This document shows, one piece after another, positions 1-11,897 of a stretch of 58,082 nt of DNA. The stretch covers positions 1 through 58,082 of the forward strand of contig NZ_BPQR01000020.1 of assembly GCF_022179345.1 (NCBI RefSeq), in the 5' to 3' direction. This DNA comes from Methylobacterium jeotgali (GTDB lineage Bacteria; Pseudomonadota; Alphaproteobacteria; Rhizobiales; Beijerinckiaceae). The position numbers and the translations under genes were made by a program. The notes beneath the pieces are model-generated. The model saw nothing but the letters and a program-made list of their open reading frames with translations. It was not told the origin of the DNA and searched no databases. The stretch's first letter is position 1; each line of letters begins with the position of its first letter.

Positions 1-46
1 GCAGCGCAACTCCGCCGCGCGCAGCACCGCGGCGGAGTTGCGCTGC
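1..46. repeat. Terminal 19-bp perfect inverted repeat (fold-back, probable assembly or library artefact)
   Basis: Bases 1-19 are the exact reverse complement of 28-46, with an 8-base loop. Read as reverse complement, bases 1-27 encode VLRAAELRC, which is what the pyrH reading frame should carry immediately before DAVLK. The plus-strand reading of the same bases (R-S-T before AAEL) does not fit. The first 27 bases therefore look like a strand-switched copy of real pyrH sequence rather than genomic order. Confidence 0.85.
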
Positions 47-298
47 GACGCGGTGCTCAAGGCGACCCAGGTCGACGGCGTCTACTCCGCCGATCCGAAG
101 CGCGACCCGGGTGCCACCCGCTACGACCGCATCACCCATGACGAGGCCATCGCCCGCGACCTCAAGGTGATGGATACCGCCGCCTTCGCGCTCGCCCGCG
201 AGAGCCGCCTGTCGATCGTCGTCGGCTCCGTGCACGCACCGAGCTCGATCACGGCGATCATCACCGGCGAGGCGCCCTGCACTCTCGTCGTGCCCTGA
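29..298 (+). CDS. pyrH: UMP kinase, C-terminal part (truncated by window edge)
   Basis: UMP kinase phosphorylates UMP to UDP in the cytoplasm, the first step of pyrimidine nucleotide supply. Only about 89 C-terminal codons remain of a protein normally near 240 residues. Visible family features are [13 protein letters not shown] (the nucleotide-binding KAT-VDGVY motif), [22 protein letters not shown] and the closing [10 protein letters not shown]. The in-frame genuine part begins near base 29; bases 1-27 are an inverted copy of upstream pyrH sequence. It is followed by frr, the usual bacterial pairing. Identification is secure; the 5' end is missing. Confidence 0.92.
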   Translation, partial: AAELRCDAVLKATQVDGVYSADPKRDPGATRYDRITHDEAIARDLKVMDTAAFALARESRLSIVVGSVHAPSSITAIITGEAPCTLVVP

Positions 299-437
299 GG
301 CGCGATCTCCAGACGGGCGGTCCGAACCATTTGCGGGCATGCCGTTTTTCGTCCATTGAAGCCGCATCCCGCTCCATCGCTGCCTCGGCACCGCGGAGGG
401 AGCGACGCGACAACCTGAACGTGTGGAGACGCCCCGG

Positions 438-1001
438 ATGGCCACCCCGGACTTCGACCTCGCCGACATCAAGCGCCGCATGCAGGGCGCGGTCGCCTCG
501 CTGAGCAAGGATCTCGGCTCCCTGCGCACCGGCCGGGCGACCCCGAGCCTGCTCGACCCGATCCAGGTCGACGCCTACGGCTCGTCGATGCCGATGGCCC
601 AGGTCGCGACGGTGAGCGTGCCCGAGCCTCGCCTGCTCTCGATCTCGGTCTGGGATCGCGGCATGGTGAGCGCGGTGGAGAAGGCGATCCGCGAGTCCGA
701 TCTCGGTCTCAACCCGCAGACCGAGGGCCAGACCATCCGCCTGCGCATCCCCGAGATGAACGAGCAGCGCCGCAAGGAGATGGTCAAGGTCGCCCACAAG
801 TACACGGAGGAGGCCCGCGTCGCGGTCCGCCACGTGCGCCGCGACGGGCTCGACCAGCTCAAGAAGCTCCTCAAGGACAGCGCCATCAGCGAGGACGACG
901 AGAAGCGCCACGCCGGCGACGTCCAGAAGGCCACCGACCAGTATGTCGGCGAGGTCGACGCGGTGCTCGCCTCCAAGGAGAAGGAGATCATGCAGGTCTG
1001 A
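438..1001 (+). CDS. frr: Ribosome recycling factor
   Basis: RRF, together with EF-G, splits the post-termination ribosome in the cytoplasm. The 187-residue product is full length (family about 185). It shows the expected [13 protein letters not shown] segment near residue 35, [34 protein letters not shown] in the hinge region, and an alpha-helical C-terminus. I start at ATG 438, preceded by GGAG at 425-428. A GTG at 423 is in frame but would place the codon before that ribosome-binding site. It lies 139 bases after pyrH and is probably co-transcribed with it. Confidence 0.95.
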   Translation: MATPDFDLADIKRRMQGAVASLSKDLGSLRTGRATPSLLDPIQVDAYGSSMPMAQVATVSVPEPRLLSISVWDRGMVSAVEKAIRESDLGLNPQTEGQTIRLRIPEMNEQRRKEMVKVAHKYTEEARVAVRHVRRDGLDQLKKLLKDSAISEDDEKRHAGDVQKATDQYVGEVDAVLASKEKEIMQV

Positions 1002-1177
1002 GGCGGCCGCCGAAGTTTCGCCGCGCCGGCCTGCTAGGGCGCCGTCCGCCGGTGCGGGCATCCGCCCAACGCGCGGAAGACGGGCAAGACGAAGCCAGGA
1101 CCGGCACCGGTCGCATCCGCGGGATGTCTCGCGGCCTTGAGATGCCCTAGGGTTGCGCCGCCCGCTTCGCCGGGCGG

Positions 1178-1183
1178 AGGAGG
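1178..1183 (+). promoter_or_regulatory. Strong ribosome-binding site that selects the GTG start of uppS
   Basis: A perfect AGGAGG sits seven bases upstream of GTG 1191. The next in-frame ATG (1233) has no comparable site, so translation from the GTG is the better reading. Confidence 0.6.
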
Positions 1184-1190
1184 GGGACGC

Positions 1191-1994
1191 GTGGAGCGAT
1201 CGGAGCACCCGCGTCGGGTCGAGACGGGCACGATGAGCGAGACCCAGACCATCGCGCGCCGGGAGGCTGCGCCGCAGCCCTGCCCGCCGCCCGCGCATGT
1301 CGCCATCATCATGGACGGCAACGGGCGCTGGGCCGCGCGCCGGGGGCTTCCCCGTGTCGAGGGGCATCGCCGGGGCGTCGAGGCGGTGCGCCGCTCCGTG
1401 CGCGCGGCGATCGACCTCGGCGTGCGCTACCTGACGATCTACAGCTTCTCCTCCGAGAACTGGCGCCGGCCGCCGGCCGAGGTCGCCGACCTGATGGGCT
1501 TGCTCAAACTGTTCGTGCGGCGCGACCTCGCCGAGCTCGACGCGGCGAACGTGCGCGTGCGCATCATCGGCGACCGCGAGGGGCTGAGCCCCGACATCGC
1601 CGGGCTGCTCATCGAGGCCGAGGAGCGCACCGCCCGCAACACCGGGCTGACGCTCGCCGTCGCCTTCAACTACGGCGGCCGCCAGGAGATCGTGCGCGCC
1701 GCCCGCCGTCTCGCCGAGGCCGTCGCCGCCGGCACGCTGCGGCCGGACGAGATCGACGCGGACCGCCTCGCGGGCGCCCTCGACACCGTCGGCATCCCCG
1801 ATCCGGACCTCGTGATCCGCACCTCCGGCGAGCAGCGGCTCTCGAACTTCCTCACCTGGCAGACCGCCTATTCCGAGTACGTGCTGATCCCCGATTTCTG
1901 GCCGGATTTCGACCACGGCGCCTTCGCGGCGGCCATCGACGAGTACCACCGTCGCGACCGCCGCTTCGGGGGCCTGAGCGAGAAGGCCGGCTGA
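1191..1994 (+). CDS. uppS: Isoprenyl transferase (undecaprenyl diphosphate synthase)
   Basis: This cis-prenyltransferase condenses isopentenyl diphosphate onto farnesyl diphosphate to make the C55 lipid carrier for peptidoglycan and O-antigen. Key motifs are [10 protein letters not shown] (catalytic Asp about residue 42), the [10 protein letters not shown] region, [11 protein letters not shown] and, near the C-terminus, [15 protein letters not shown]. With the GTG start the product is 267 aa; the ATG at 1233 would give 253 aa and still keep the whole catalytic core. The AGGAGG at 1178-1183 favours GTG. Its stop overlaps the cdsA start by one base (TGATG), indicating translational coupling. 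Confidence 0.92.
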   Translation: MERSEHPRRVETGTMSETQTIARREAAPQPCPPPAHVAIIMDGNGRWAARRGLPRVEGHRRGVEAVRRSVRAAIDLGVRYLTIYSFSSENWRRPPAEVADLMGLLKLFVRRDLAELDAANVRVRIIGDREGLSPDIAGLLIEAEERTARNTGLTLAVAFNYGGRQEIVRAARRLAEAVAAGTLRPDEIDADRLAGALDTVGIPDPDLVIRTSGEQRLSNFLTWQTAYSEYVLIPDFWPDFDHGAFAAAIDEYHRRDRRFGGLSEKAG

Positions 1995-2854
1995 TGGACG
2001 CGGGCCCCCCGACGGCCGCCGGGGCGGGACGCACCGGTCCCTTCGCCGGCCGCGAGCTCGCGCTGCGGGTGGTCTCGGGCCTCGTGCTCGCCGTCCTCGT
2101 CGTCGCGGCGCTCGTCGCCGGGGGCTGGGCCTTCGCCCTCGTCTGGCTCGCCGCCGGCATCCTCGGCGCGGCGGAGTGGATCACGATCAGCCGCACGGAG
2201 CCCCGGCTTCCGCTCGTCGCCGTCATCGCCGCCGCGCTCGTCGGCGCGGTGCTGTGCCTGCGCACCGGCCAGCCGGCCTGGGCCGCGCCCGCCGTCCTCG
2301 CAGCCGGCGCCGTGGCGCTCCTCGCCCTGGTCCGCGACGGGCGCGAGAGGCTGCGGGCCCTCGGCGCGCTGGGTGGCGGAGCGGTCGTCGCCCTGGTGCC
2401 CCCCGCGCTCCGCGACGCGCCGGGGATCGGCATCGCCGGCCCCGCCTGGATGTTCGCCGTGGTCTGGACGACGGATGTCGCGGCCTACTTCACCGGCCGC
2501 ACCCTCGGCGGACCTAAGCTGATGCCCTCCGTCTCGCCGAAGAAGACCTGGTCCGGGGCGCTCGGCGGCCTTCTCGCCGCGACGCTCGCGGGGACGGCCG
2601 TCGTCGCCTACGGCCGGGCCGGCGCCGCCGATCTCGCCGGCATCCCGCTGATCGCCGCAGGCTTGGCGAGCGCGGCGGCCTCGGCGCTGAGCCAGGCCGG
2701 CGACCTTGCGGAATCCGGCCTGAAGCGCGTCCACGGCGTCAAGGATTCCGGACGCATCATCCCCGGCCATGGCGGCGTCATGGACCGGCTCGACGGGTTC
2801 TTCGCGGTCGCGCTGCTCGCCGGCCTCTACCTCATCCTGCGCCCCGCCGCCTGA
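1994..2854 (+). CDS. cdsA: Phosphatidate cytidylyltransferase
   Basis: CdsA converts phosphatidic acid and CTP to CDP-diacylglycerol in the inner membrane, the branch point of phospholipid synthesis. The 286-aa protein is rich in hydrophobic Ala/Val/Leu segments consistent with about eight membrane spans. The family signature lies near residues 240-266, including KRVHGVKDSGRIIPGHGG followed by VMDR. Its start overlaps the uppS stop, and dxr follows after 11 bases, so uppS-cdsA-dxr is a tight operon. Confidence 0.93.
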   Translation: MDAGPPTAAGAGRTGPFAGRELALRVVSGLVLAVLVVAALVAGGWAFALVWLAAGILGAAEWITISRTEPRLPLVAVIAAALVGAVLCLRTGQPAWAAPAVLAAGAVALLALVRDGRERLRALGALGGGAVVALVPPALRDAPGIGIAGPAWMFAVVWTTDVAAYFTGRTLGGPKLMPSVSPKKTWSGALGGLLAATLAGTAVVAYGRAGAADLAGIPLIAAGLASAAASALSQAGDLAESGLKRVHGVKDSGRIIPGHGGVMDRLDGFFAVALLAGLYLILRPAA

Positions 2855-2865
2855 AGGAGCGTGCC

Positions 2866-4044
2866 TTGACCCTCACCGTGACGATCCTCGGGGCGACCGG
2901 CTCCATCGGGCGCTCCACCACCGACCTCCTCGCCCAGCATAAGGAGCGCTTCCGGGTCGGCGCCGTCGTCGGCGGCCGGGACGCGGAGGCGCTCGCGAAG
3001 CTCGCCCGCGAGACCGGCGCCCGCTTCGCGGCGCTCGCCGACGAGGCGGCGGGTCCGGGCTTGCGCGAGGCGCTCGCCGGATCGGGCATCGCCTGCGGGG
3101 CCGGCGAGGCGGCGGTGCTGGAGGCCGTGGGGCAGGAGGCCGACATCGTCGTCGCCGCGGTAAGCGGTGCCGCGGGCCTCAAGCCGACCCACGCGGCCCT
3201 GCGTCTCGGCCGCACCGTGGCGCTCGCCAACAAGGAGAGCCTCGTCTGCGCCGGCGCCGCCTTCATGCGCGATGCCGCCCGCTACAACGCCAAGCTGCTG
3301 CCCGTCGATTCCGAGCACAACGCGCTCGCCCAGGCGCTCGGCGAGGGCGCCGTGTCGGACGTGGCGAAGATGACGATCACCGCCTCCGGTGGCCCGTTCC
3401 GCACCTGGAGCACCGAGCGGATCGCCGCCGCGACGCCGGCGGAGGCCGCTGCCCACCCGACCTGGTCGATGGGCATGAAGATCAACATCGACTCCGCCTC
3501 GCTGATGAACAAGGGCCTGGAGCTGATCGAGGCGCACCATCTGTTCGCTATCGAGCCCGACCGGCTCGACGTGATCGTGCACCCGCAATCCATCGTGCAC
3601 GGGCTCGTGTACTGGCGCGACGGCGCGGTGACGGCCGGCCTCGCCATGCCCGACATGCGGGTGCCGATCGCCCACTGCCTCGGCCTCGGCGAGCGCCTGA
3701 CGATCGAGCGCGGCCGGCCCCTCGACCTCGCCGCCGCCGGCAGCCTCACCTTCGAGGCCGCCGACGAGGCCCGCTTCCCCTGTCTGCGCATCGCCCGCGC
3801 CGCGCTCGCCCAGGGCGGTGCAGCGCCGACCGTGATGAACGCCGCCAACGAGATCGCGGTGGCCGCTTTCATCCGCGGCGAGATCCCGTTCTACGGCATC
3901 AGCGACCTCGTCGAGCGGGCCTGCACCGAGTTTGCGTCCCGCTACGCGCGCGCGCCGGACGACGTGGAGGAGGCGCTCGCCATCGACGCGCATGTGCGCG
4001 CCTGGAGCGCCGAGGCGCTGCCGCGCATGCGCGCGGCCGGCTGA
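2866..4044 (+). CDS. dxr: 1-deoxy-D-xylulose 5-phosphate reductoisomerase
   Basis: Dxr makes MEP from DXP using NADPH and a divalent metal, the committed step of the non-mevalonate isoprenoid pathway. The 392-aa length is normal. Motifs include the nucleotide-binding GATGSIGRST (residues about 9-18), ANKESLVCAG, the metal ligands in DSEHNA, SGGPFR, NKGLELIEAHHLF and HPQSIVHG. The start is TTG 2866 with AAGGAG six bases before it; this site overlaps the cdsA stop. The product feeds the uppS substrate encoded two genes upstream. Confidence 0.94.
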   Translation: MTLTVTILGATGSIGRSTTDLLAQHKERFRVGAVVGGRDAEALAKLARETGARFAALADEAAGPGLREALAGSGIACGAGEAAVLEAVGQEADIVVAAVSGAAGLKPTHAALRLGRTVALANKESLVCAGAAFMRDAARYNAKLLPVDSEHNALAQALGEGAVSDVAKMTITASGGPFRTWSTERIAAATPAEAAAHPTWSMGMKINIDSASLMNKGLELIEAHHLFAIEPDRLDVIVHPQSIVHGLVYWRDGAVTAGLAMPDMRVPIAHCLGLGERLTIERGRPLDLAAAGSLTFEAADEARFPCLRIARAALAQGGAAPTVMNAANEIAVAAFIRGEIPFYGISDLVERACTEFASRYARAPDDVEEALAIDAHVRAWSAEALPRMRAAG

Positions 4045-4204
4045 GCCGCCCCGCCGTTAACGCTGTCGCGGCCGCCCGCTTGCGGAGAGGCCGGGGACGC
4101 GAGACGTTACGGTCCGGGCCCGCGGATTGCGTTGGCCGGATGCCCTCCCGATCTGCTACGGATCGGGGCTGGGGACAGGCGGGCGCTGCCCGTGAGGATC
4201 GACC

Positions 4205-5356
4205 ATGGACTTCCTGAACGCGATGGGCGGGACCGCCACCGGCTTCTTCGGTGCGCTGATCCCCTTCCTGATCGTGCTGACCGTCGTCGTGTTCGTGCAC
4301 GAGATGGGGCACTTCCTGGTCGGCCGCTGGTGCGGGGTCGGCGTCAACGCCTTCTCGATCGGCTTCGGGCCGGAGATCGTCGGCTTCAACGACCGGCACG
4401 GCACCCGCTGGAAGCTCTGCGCCATCCCGCTGGGCGGCTACGTGAAGTTCAAGGGCGACGCCAACGGCGCCAGCGTGCCCGATCCCGAGGCCGTGGCGCG
4501 GATGAGCCCGCAGGAACGGGCGACCAGCTTCCCGACGCAGCCCGTCTCGAAGCGCGCGGCGATCGTCGTGGCGGGCCCGCTCGCCAACTTCATCCTCGCC
4601 GTCGCCCTGTTCGGCGGCGCGATCTGGGTCGGGGGCCGCTACGAGCTGCCGGCCCGGATCGAGGCGGTCCTGCCGGACAGCGCGGCCTCCCGCGCCGGCT
4701 TCGAGGCCGGGGACGTCGTCACCGCCATCGACGGCAGCCCGGTGCGCAACTTCATCGACATGCAGCGCACGATCGCCTCGAGCGCCGACAGCACGCTGAC
4801 CATCACCGTGGACCGCGCCGGCGCCGAGCGGCAGCTCACCGCCACACCCGAGGTCTACGAGGAGAAGACTCCCTTCGGCCGCCATCGCGTCGGCCGCCTC
4901 GGCCTCCAGGGGCCGAAGGGCAGCGACGCCAAGCTCGTCCGGTACGGGCCCGTCGACTCCTTCGTGCTCGGCGTGCGCGAGACCTACTTCGTGGTCGAGC
5001 GGACCTTCAACTACCTCGGCAAGCTGATCACGGGCCGTGAATCCCCCGACCAGCTCTCCGGGCCGATCGGCATCGCCAAGGTCTCGGGGGAGGTCGCCAG
5101 GATCGGTGGCGTCGGCGGCCTCGTCGGGCTCGTCGCCCTGCTCTCGGTGTCTATCGGCCTCCTCAACCTGTTCCCCGTGCCGCTTCTCGATGGCGGGCAC
5201 CTGATGTTCTACGCCTTCGAGGCGGTGCGCGGGAAACCCTTGAGCGAGCGGACGCAAGAGATCGGCTTCCGCGTCGGCCTCGCCCTGGTGCTGATGCTGA
5301 TGCTGTTCGCGACCTGGAACGACACCATCGGGTCCTACCTGCGCAGCGGTACCTGA
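4205..5356 (+). CDS. rseP: RIP (site-2 type) zinc metalloprotease, RseP family
   Basis: An inner-membrane intramembrane protease; family members cleave anti-sigma factors or signal-peptide remnants. The 383-aa protein has the zinc motif HEMGH in the first membrane span (about residues 31-35), one periplasmic PDZ domain (about 145-225, with AASRAGFEAGDVVTAIDG), and the C-terminal membrane motif LNLFPVPLLDGGH (about 320-332), which supplies the third zinc ligand. It has one PDZ rather than the two of E. coli RseP, as is common in alphaproteobacteria. It is followed by bamA, the usual neighbour. Confidence 0.92.
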   Translation: MDFLNAMGGTATGFFGALIPFLIVLTVVVFVHEMGHFLVGRWCGVGVNAFSIGFGPEIVGFNDRHGTRWKLCAIPLGGYVKFKGDANGASVPDPEAVARMSPQERATSFPTQPVSKRAAIVVAGPLANFILAVALFGGAIWVGGRYELPARIEAVLPDSAASRAGFEAGDVVTAIDGSPVRNFIDMQRTIASSADSTLTITVDRAGAERQLTATPEVYEEKTPFGRHRVGRLGLQGPKGSDAKLVRYGPVDSFVLGVRETYFVVERTFNYLGKLITGRESPDQLSGPIGIAKVSGEVARIGGVGGLVGLVALLSVSIGLLNLFPVPLLDGGHLMFYAFEAVRGKPLSERTQEIGFRVGLALVLMLMLFATWNDTIGSYLRSGT

Positions 5357-5684
5357 GGGCGGCCGGGCATCGCCCGGCGCACCGGTTCGAAGAGCGTCGC
5401 GCGGTCGCCTTGCGGCCGCGCGTCCCGTTTCGGAAAAGCCTTCCCGACGCTGCATTTACGCCGCATTCACCCTGATCGGCGATACGAAACAGGCTTTCTC
5501 GCGCGTTAAGTGGCGCGAAGGCCACGTCCTCCCAGAATTGCCCCCGCTGACCGGCTCGAGCGGTTGCTTCGACCCGGAATCCCGATAGAAGCTCAGCCGG
5601 GACCAGTAGGGCGGGACGATCGGCCAACGATCGCCTGTCGGCGGGTGCAAGCCCGCTTCCGAAGAATAACAGACGGGCGATTGA
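5357..5684 (+). other. Intergenic region rseP-bamA (328 bp)
   Basis: I see no gene here. A perfect GCCGGGC/GCCCGGC hairpin (5362-5378, 3-base loop) begins five bases after the rseP stop; it lacks a T-run. The remainder is the bamA leader, with moderately lower GC around 5455-5520. A separate bamA promoter in this stretch is likely, but I cannot place it. Confidence 0.5.
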
Positions 5685-8234
5685 ATGATGTCGATGACGG
5701 GGAAGCGCCGGCGCAAGTCGGTGGAACGGGCCATCGTCCTGGTCGCCGCCGCCGCTGCCGGCATGGCGCTCGCCGCTCCGGCGCAGGCGCAGCAGATCGT
5801 CGTCCAGGGTAACAAGCGCGTCGATTCCGACACCATCCGCTCCTACGTGACGGGCACCGCCTCCGGCTCCGCCGAGGAGGCCCGCCGCAACCTGCTCGCC
5901 AGCGGCATGTTCTCGGACGTGCGCGTGAGCCAGAGCGGCGGTCGCACCGTGGTGACGGTGCGCGAGAACAACGTCATCAACCGCGTCGTCTTCGAGGGCA
6001 ACAAGAAGGTCGAGAAGGGCACGCTCGAGGCCCAGGTCGAGACCAAGGCCCGCAGCGGCTTCAACGAGGCCGTAGTCAAGTCCGACATCGAGCGGATCCG
6101 CGACGTCTACCGCCGCTCCGGCCGCGGCACCGCCAAGGTCAGCTACCGGACGGTCGACCTGCCGAACGGCAGCATCGACGTGATCTACACGATCGACGAG
6201 GGCGACAAGACCGGCATCGTGTCGATCAACTTCGTCGGCAACCAGGTCTACTCGGAGTCCAAGCTTCGCGACCTGATGTCGTCGTCGGAGATGAACTTCC
6301 TGAGCTTCATCAAGACCTCGGACGTCTACGATCCGGACCGGATCGCCAACGACCTCGACATCGTGCGCCGCTACTACCTCAAGAACGGCTACGCCGACTT
6401 CCGCATCGTCAACGCCGACGCGCGCTACGTCGAGGGCGAGACCACGGGCTGGGTCATCACCGTGACCGTGGACGAGGGCGCGCAGTACCGCGTCGGCGCG
6501 GTCGCGGTCGATTCGCGCCTGCCGGGCGTGAGCGGCGAGCAGTTCGTCGGCGACGTCCGCGCCTCGGTCGGCGACGTCTACAACGCCGAGGACGTCGAGA
6601 AGACGCTCACCAGCATCACCAACGACGTCGCGCGCCAGGGCTACCCCTTCGCGCAGGTGCGCCCCACCGGCCAGCGCGACCGTGCCACCCAGCAGGTCTC
6701 GCTCGGCTTCGTGGTCGAGGACGGCCCCCGCGTCTACGTCGAGCGCATCAACATCCGCGGCAACACCCGCACCCGCGACTACGTCATCCGCCGCGAGCTC
6801 GATATCACCGAGGGCGACGCCTACAACCGCGTCCTCACGGACCGCGCCGAGCGGCGCCTGAACGGCCTCGGCTTCTTCAAGAAGGTCCGCTTCTCGAACG
6901 AGCCGGGCTCCTCGCCCGACCGCGTCATCATCAACATCGACGTCGAGGATCAGCCCACGGGCTCGTTCTCGGTGGCCGGCGGCTACTCGAGCCAGGACGG
7001 CATTATCGGCGAGGTCTCGGTCTCAGAGTCGAACTTCCTCGGCCGCGGCCAGTTCGTCCGCGTCGCCGGCACCGGCGGCCAGTACTCCCGCGGCTTCGAC
7101 TTCTCGTTCACGGAGCCGTACTTCCTCGGCTACCGTCTCGCGGCGGGCTTCGACGCCTTCTACAAGTACAGCGACCTGACCCGCTACTCGCGCTACGAGA
7201 CCACCGTCTACGGCGGTCAGCTCCGCGTCGGCCTGCCGATCACGGAAGAGTTCGGCGTGACGATGCGCTACTCGCTCTATAACACCGAGCTGAAGGTGCC
7301 GAACTCGATCAAGCGGCCCTACAACGACTGTTCGAACCCGATCCCGGGCTACACGGCGGTCTACGGGCCCGGCAGTGTCATCAACGGGCAGAACGTCAGC
7401 GGTCTCGCCCAGTACCCGCTCTGCGCCTACAACGGCGAGGCCTCGATCGCGATCAAGGGCTCGCAGGCCTCGACGCTCACCTCGCTCGCCGGCCTGACGC
7501 TCGCCTACTCCGATCTCGACAGCCTGAGCCTGCCGAAGAACGGCCTCTACGCCGAGCTGAAGCCCGACGTCGCCGGCATCGGCGGCGACTCCAAGTTCTT
7601 CCGCGTGACGGGCGAGGCCCGCTACTACAAGGAGCTCTGGGAGGACGTCGTCGGCTTCGTGAAGTTCCAGGGCGGTCACATCCAGGCGCTCGACGACCGG
7701 CCGCTGCGCATCACCGACCAGTTCTTCCTCGGCCCGTCGCTGGTCCGCGGCTTCGCCCCGAACGGCCTCGGCCCGCGCGACGTCGGCATTGCCGACAGCC
7801 GCTCGAACGCGATCGGCGGCTCGACCTACGTGGGCGGTACCCTCGAGGTGCAGTTCCCGCTCTGGGGCGTCCCGCGCGATCTCGGCCTGAAGGGCGCCGT
7901 GTTCGCCGATGCCGGTACGCTGTTCGGCTACCACGGCCGCCGCATCTTCAACGTCAACGGCGACGCCTTCATCAACGGCCTCGGTCCGACGGGCTGCAAC
8001 TTCAACGCCTTCTCCATCGGCGTCGAGCCGGAGTGCGTGAACGTCCACGACAAGGCCACGATCCGCTCGTCGATCGGTGCCTCGATCCTCTGGAACTCGC
8101 CGCTCGGACCGATCCGCTTCGACTACGCCTACGCCCTCTCGAAGGACGAGGGCGTGCGGGTCCCCGGCACGAACTTCAAGGTCGGCAAGGACCAGACGCA
8201 GGCGTTCCGCTTCTCCGGCGGCTCGCGCTTCTAA
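5685..8234 (+). CDS. bamA: Outer membrane protein assembly factor BamA
   Basis: BamA is the Omp85 core of the BAM complex that inserts beta-barrel proteins into the outer membrane. The 849-aa product has a cleavable signal (hydrophobic run ending ALAAPAQAQ near residue 36), five POTRA repeats (about 37-430; for example [19 protein letters not shown] and [18 protein letters not shown]) and a C-terminal barrel of about 420 residues. Loop 6 carries the conserved VRGF (about 686-690) and the last residue is Phe (GGSRF), the barrel-insertion signature. It sits between rseP and lpxD, the standard proteobacterial order. Confidence 0.96.
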   Translation: MMSMTGKRRRKSVERAIVLVAAAAAGMALAAPAQAQQIVVQGNKRVDSDTIRSYVTGTASGSAEEARRNLLASGMFSDVRVSQSGGRTVVTVRENNVINRVVFEGNKKVEKGTLEAQVETKARSGFNEAVVKSDIERIRDVYRRSGRGTAKVSYRTVDLPNGSIDVIYTIDEGDKTGIVSINFVGNQVYSESKLRDLMSSSEMNFLSFIKTSDVYDPDRIANDLDIVRRYYLKNGYADFRIVNADARYVEGETTGWVITVTVDEGAQYRVGAVAVDSRLPGVSGEQFVGDVRASVGDVYNAEDVEKTLTSITNDVARQGYPFAQVRPTGQRDRATQQVSLGFVVEDGPRVYVERINIRGNTRTRDYVIRRELDITEGDAYNRVLTDRAERRLNGLGFFKKVRFSNEPGSSPDRVIINIDVEDQPTGSFSVAGGYSSQDGIIGEVSVSESNFLGRGQFVRVAGTGGQYSRGFDFSFTEPYFLGYRLAAGFDAFYKYSDLTRYSRYETTVYGGQLRVGLPITEEFGVTMRYSLYNTELKVPNSIKRPYNDCSNPIPGYTAVYGPGSVINGQNVSGLAQYPLCAYNGEASIAIKGSQASTLTSLAGLTLAYSDLDSLSLPKNGLYAELKPDVAGIGGDSKFFRVTGEARYYKELWEDVVGFVKFQGGHIQALDDRPLRITDQFFLGPSLVRGFAPNGLGPRDVGIADSRSNAIGGSTYVGGTLEVQFPLWGVPRDLGLKGAVFADAGTLFGYHGRRIFNVNGDAFINGLGPTGCNFNAFSIGVEPECVNVHDKATIRSSIGASILWNSPLGPIRFDYAYALSKDEGVRVPGTNFKVGKDQTQAFRFSGGSRF

Positions 8235-8245
8235 GAAACGGCCGG

Positions 8246-8273
8246 CGCGTCGCCCTCCTTCACGGGCGGCGCG
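8246..8273 (+). other. Hairpin between bamA and lpxD
   Basis: CGCGTCGCCC (8246-8255) pairs with GGGCGGCGCG (8264-8273) with one G-U and an 8-base loop, inside the 49-base bamA-lpxD gap. It has no T-run. It could attenuate or protect the mRNA rather than terminate it. Confidence 0.4.
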
Positions 8274-8283
8274 TTACCCTGCG

Positions 8284-9336
8284 ATGGACCTCGCTTTCTT
8301 CACACCCGCGCTCAGCCTCAGCCTCGGCGACATCGCCGAGGCTGCCGGCGTTTCCGTGCCCGACGGCTTCGACCGGGGGCTGTTGATCGCGGGCGCGGCG
8401 CCCCTCGAGAGCGCCGGCCCGGCGGACCTCGCCTACATGGACAACGCCCGCTACGGGGAGGCGCTCGCCGCGACCCGCGCCGGGGCGTGCCTCGTCTCGC
8501 CGCGCTTTGCCGCCCGCGTCCCGGCGGGGACCGCCGCCCTCGTCTGCCGCGACCCCTACCGGGTCTACGCCGGAATCCTCGGCCGGCTGCATCCGGACGC
8601 CATGCGGCCGGGCTCGCTGTTCGGCGCGAGCGGGGTCTCGGCCGGCGCCCACGTCCATCCCGAGGCGCGCCTCGAGGAGAACGTGCGGATCGATCCCGGC
8701 GCCGTCGTCGGCCCCGGCGCCGAGATCGGCTCGGGCAGCGCGATCGGCCCCGGCGCCGTCGTCGGTCCCGGTGTGCGGATCGGCCGCGACAGCTCGATCG
8801 GCGCGGGCGCGACGCTGACCCACGCGCTTCTCGGCAACCGGGTCATCGTCCATCCCGGCGCCCGCATCGGCCAGGACGGGTTCGGCTTCGCCATGGGCGC
8901 GAGCCACCTCAAGGTTCCACAGGTCGGCCGGGTCATCGTGCAGGACGACGTCGAGATCGGCGCCAACACCACCATCGACCGCGGCGCCAGCCGGGACACG
9001 GTGATCGGCGAGGGCACCAAGATCGACAACCTCGTGCAGATCGCCCACAACGTGGTCATCGGCCGCCACTGCGTGATCGTCTCCGGGGTCGGCATCTCCG
9101 GCTCGACGACGCTCGAGGACTACGTCGTCCTCGGCGGCCAGGTCGGAGTCGTCGGGCACCTGCGCATCGGCCGCGGCTCGCAGATCGCCGGCTCCTCGAA
9201 CGTCAACCGCGACGTGCCGCCGGGCAGCCGCTGGGGCGGCACGCCCGCGAAGCCGGTGCGGGCCTGGTTCCGCGAGCTGACGACGCTCGCGCGTCTCGCC
9301 GAGCGCGGCGCGGAGCCGCCCGAGCGCGAGAGCTGA
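8284..9336 (+). CDS. lpxD: UDP-3-O-(3-hydroxyacyl)glucosamine N-acyltransferase
   Basis: LpxD adds the N-linked acyl chain in the third step of lipid A synthesis. The 350-aa protein has the N-terminal uridine-binding domain (about 1-105) and a long left-handed beta-helix made of hexapeptide repeats ([I/V]GxGAxIG pattern, about 110-310). The catalytic His lies in QIAHNVVIG (His about 255), followed by a short helical tail. I chose ATG 8284, where similarity to the family begins (MDLAFF...). The fabZ-lpxA-lpxB genes that often follow lpxD are not present downstream here. Confidence 0.94.
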   Translation: MDLAFFTPALSLSLGDIAEAAGVSVPDGFDRGLLIAGAAPLESAGPADLAYMDNARYGEALAATRAGACLVSPRFAARVPAGTAALVCRDPYRVYAGILGRLHPDAMRPGSLFGASGVSAGAHVHPEARLEENVRIDPGAVVGPGAEIGSGSAIGPGAVVGPGVRIGRDSSIGAGATLTHALLGNRVIVHPGARIGQDGFGFAMGASHLKVPQVGRVIVQDDVEIGANTTIDRGASRDTVIGEGTKIDNLVQIAHNVVIGRHCVIVSGVGISGSTTLEDYVVLGGQVGVVGHLRIGRGSQIAGSSNVNRDVPPGSRWGGTPAKPVRAWFRELTTLARLAERGAEPPERES

Positions 9337-9557
9337 CAGAGCGCGGTCGGCCTCCCGGCGCCGCGCCTTGCGATCCCCCGCATGGCCTTTCCCTCCGCGG
9401 CCGTCTCGGTCAGGTTGCAGCCTTGAGCGATCCGTCGCGGTTCATCCGCTGCGGCCTCGCCCGCCTCGACCCTCCCGAGCCGGAGACGCCCGACACCGCA
9501 TGCCGTCCTCTCCCGTGACGACCCGTCGCCCGACATCGCCTCGCCGCGCGCTGGACC

Positions 9558-11786
<2,229 letters not shown>

Positions 11787-11845
11787 TCCTCCGCGGTGGT
11801 TCTCCGGCTCCGGGCTTCGAGAGTGTCGGCGCCGCTTGGAAACCA

Positions 11846-11878
11846 CGAAGGGGCCGCGCTCGCACGCCGGCCCCTTCG
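11846..11878. terminator. Bidirectional intrinsic terminator between convergent genes
   Basis: An 11-bp perfect stem, CGAAGGGGCCG (11846-11856) with CGGCCCCTTCG (11868-11878) and an 11-base loop, lies between the histidine kinase stop (plus) and the autotransporter stop (minus). There is no long T-run on either side; position and stem strength are the evidence. Confidence 0.6.
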
Positions 11879-11897
11879 ATCTCGATCGGGCAGGACC

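Noticed and set aside
5362..5378. Perfect 7-bp hairpin after rseP as a true terminator
   Set aside because: No T-run and a 3-base loop; recorded in the intergenic entry but not called a terminator.
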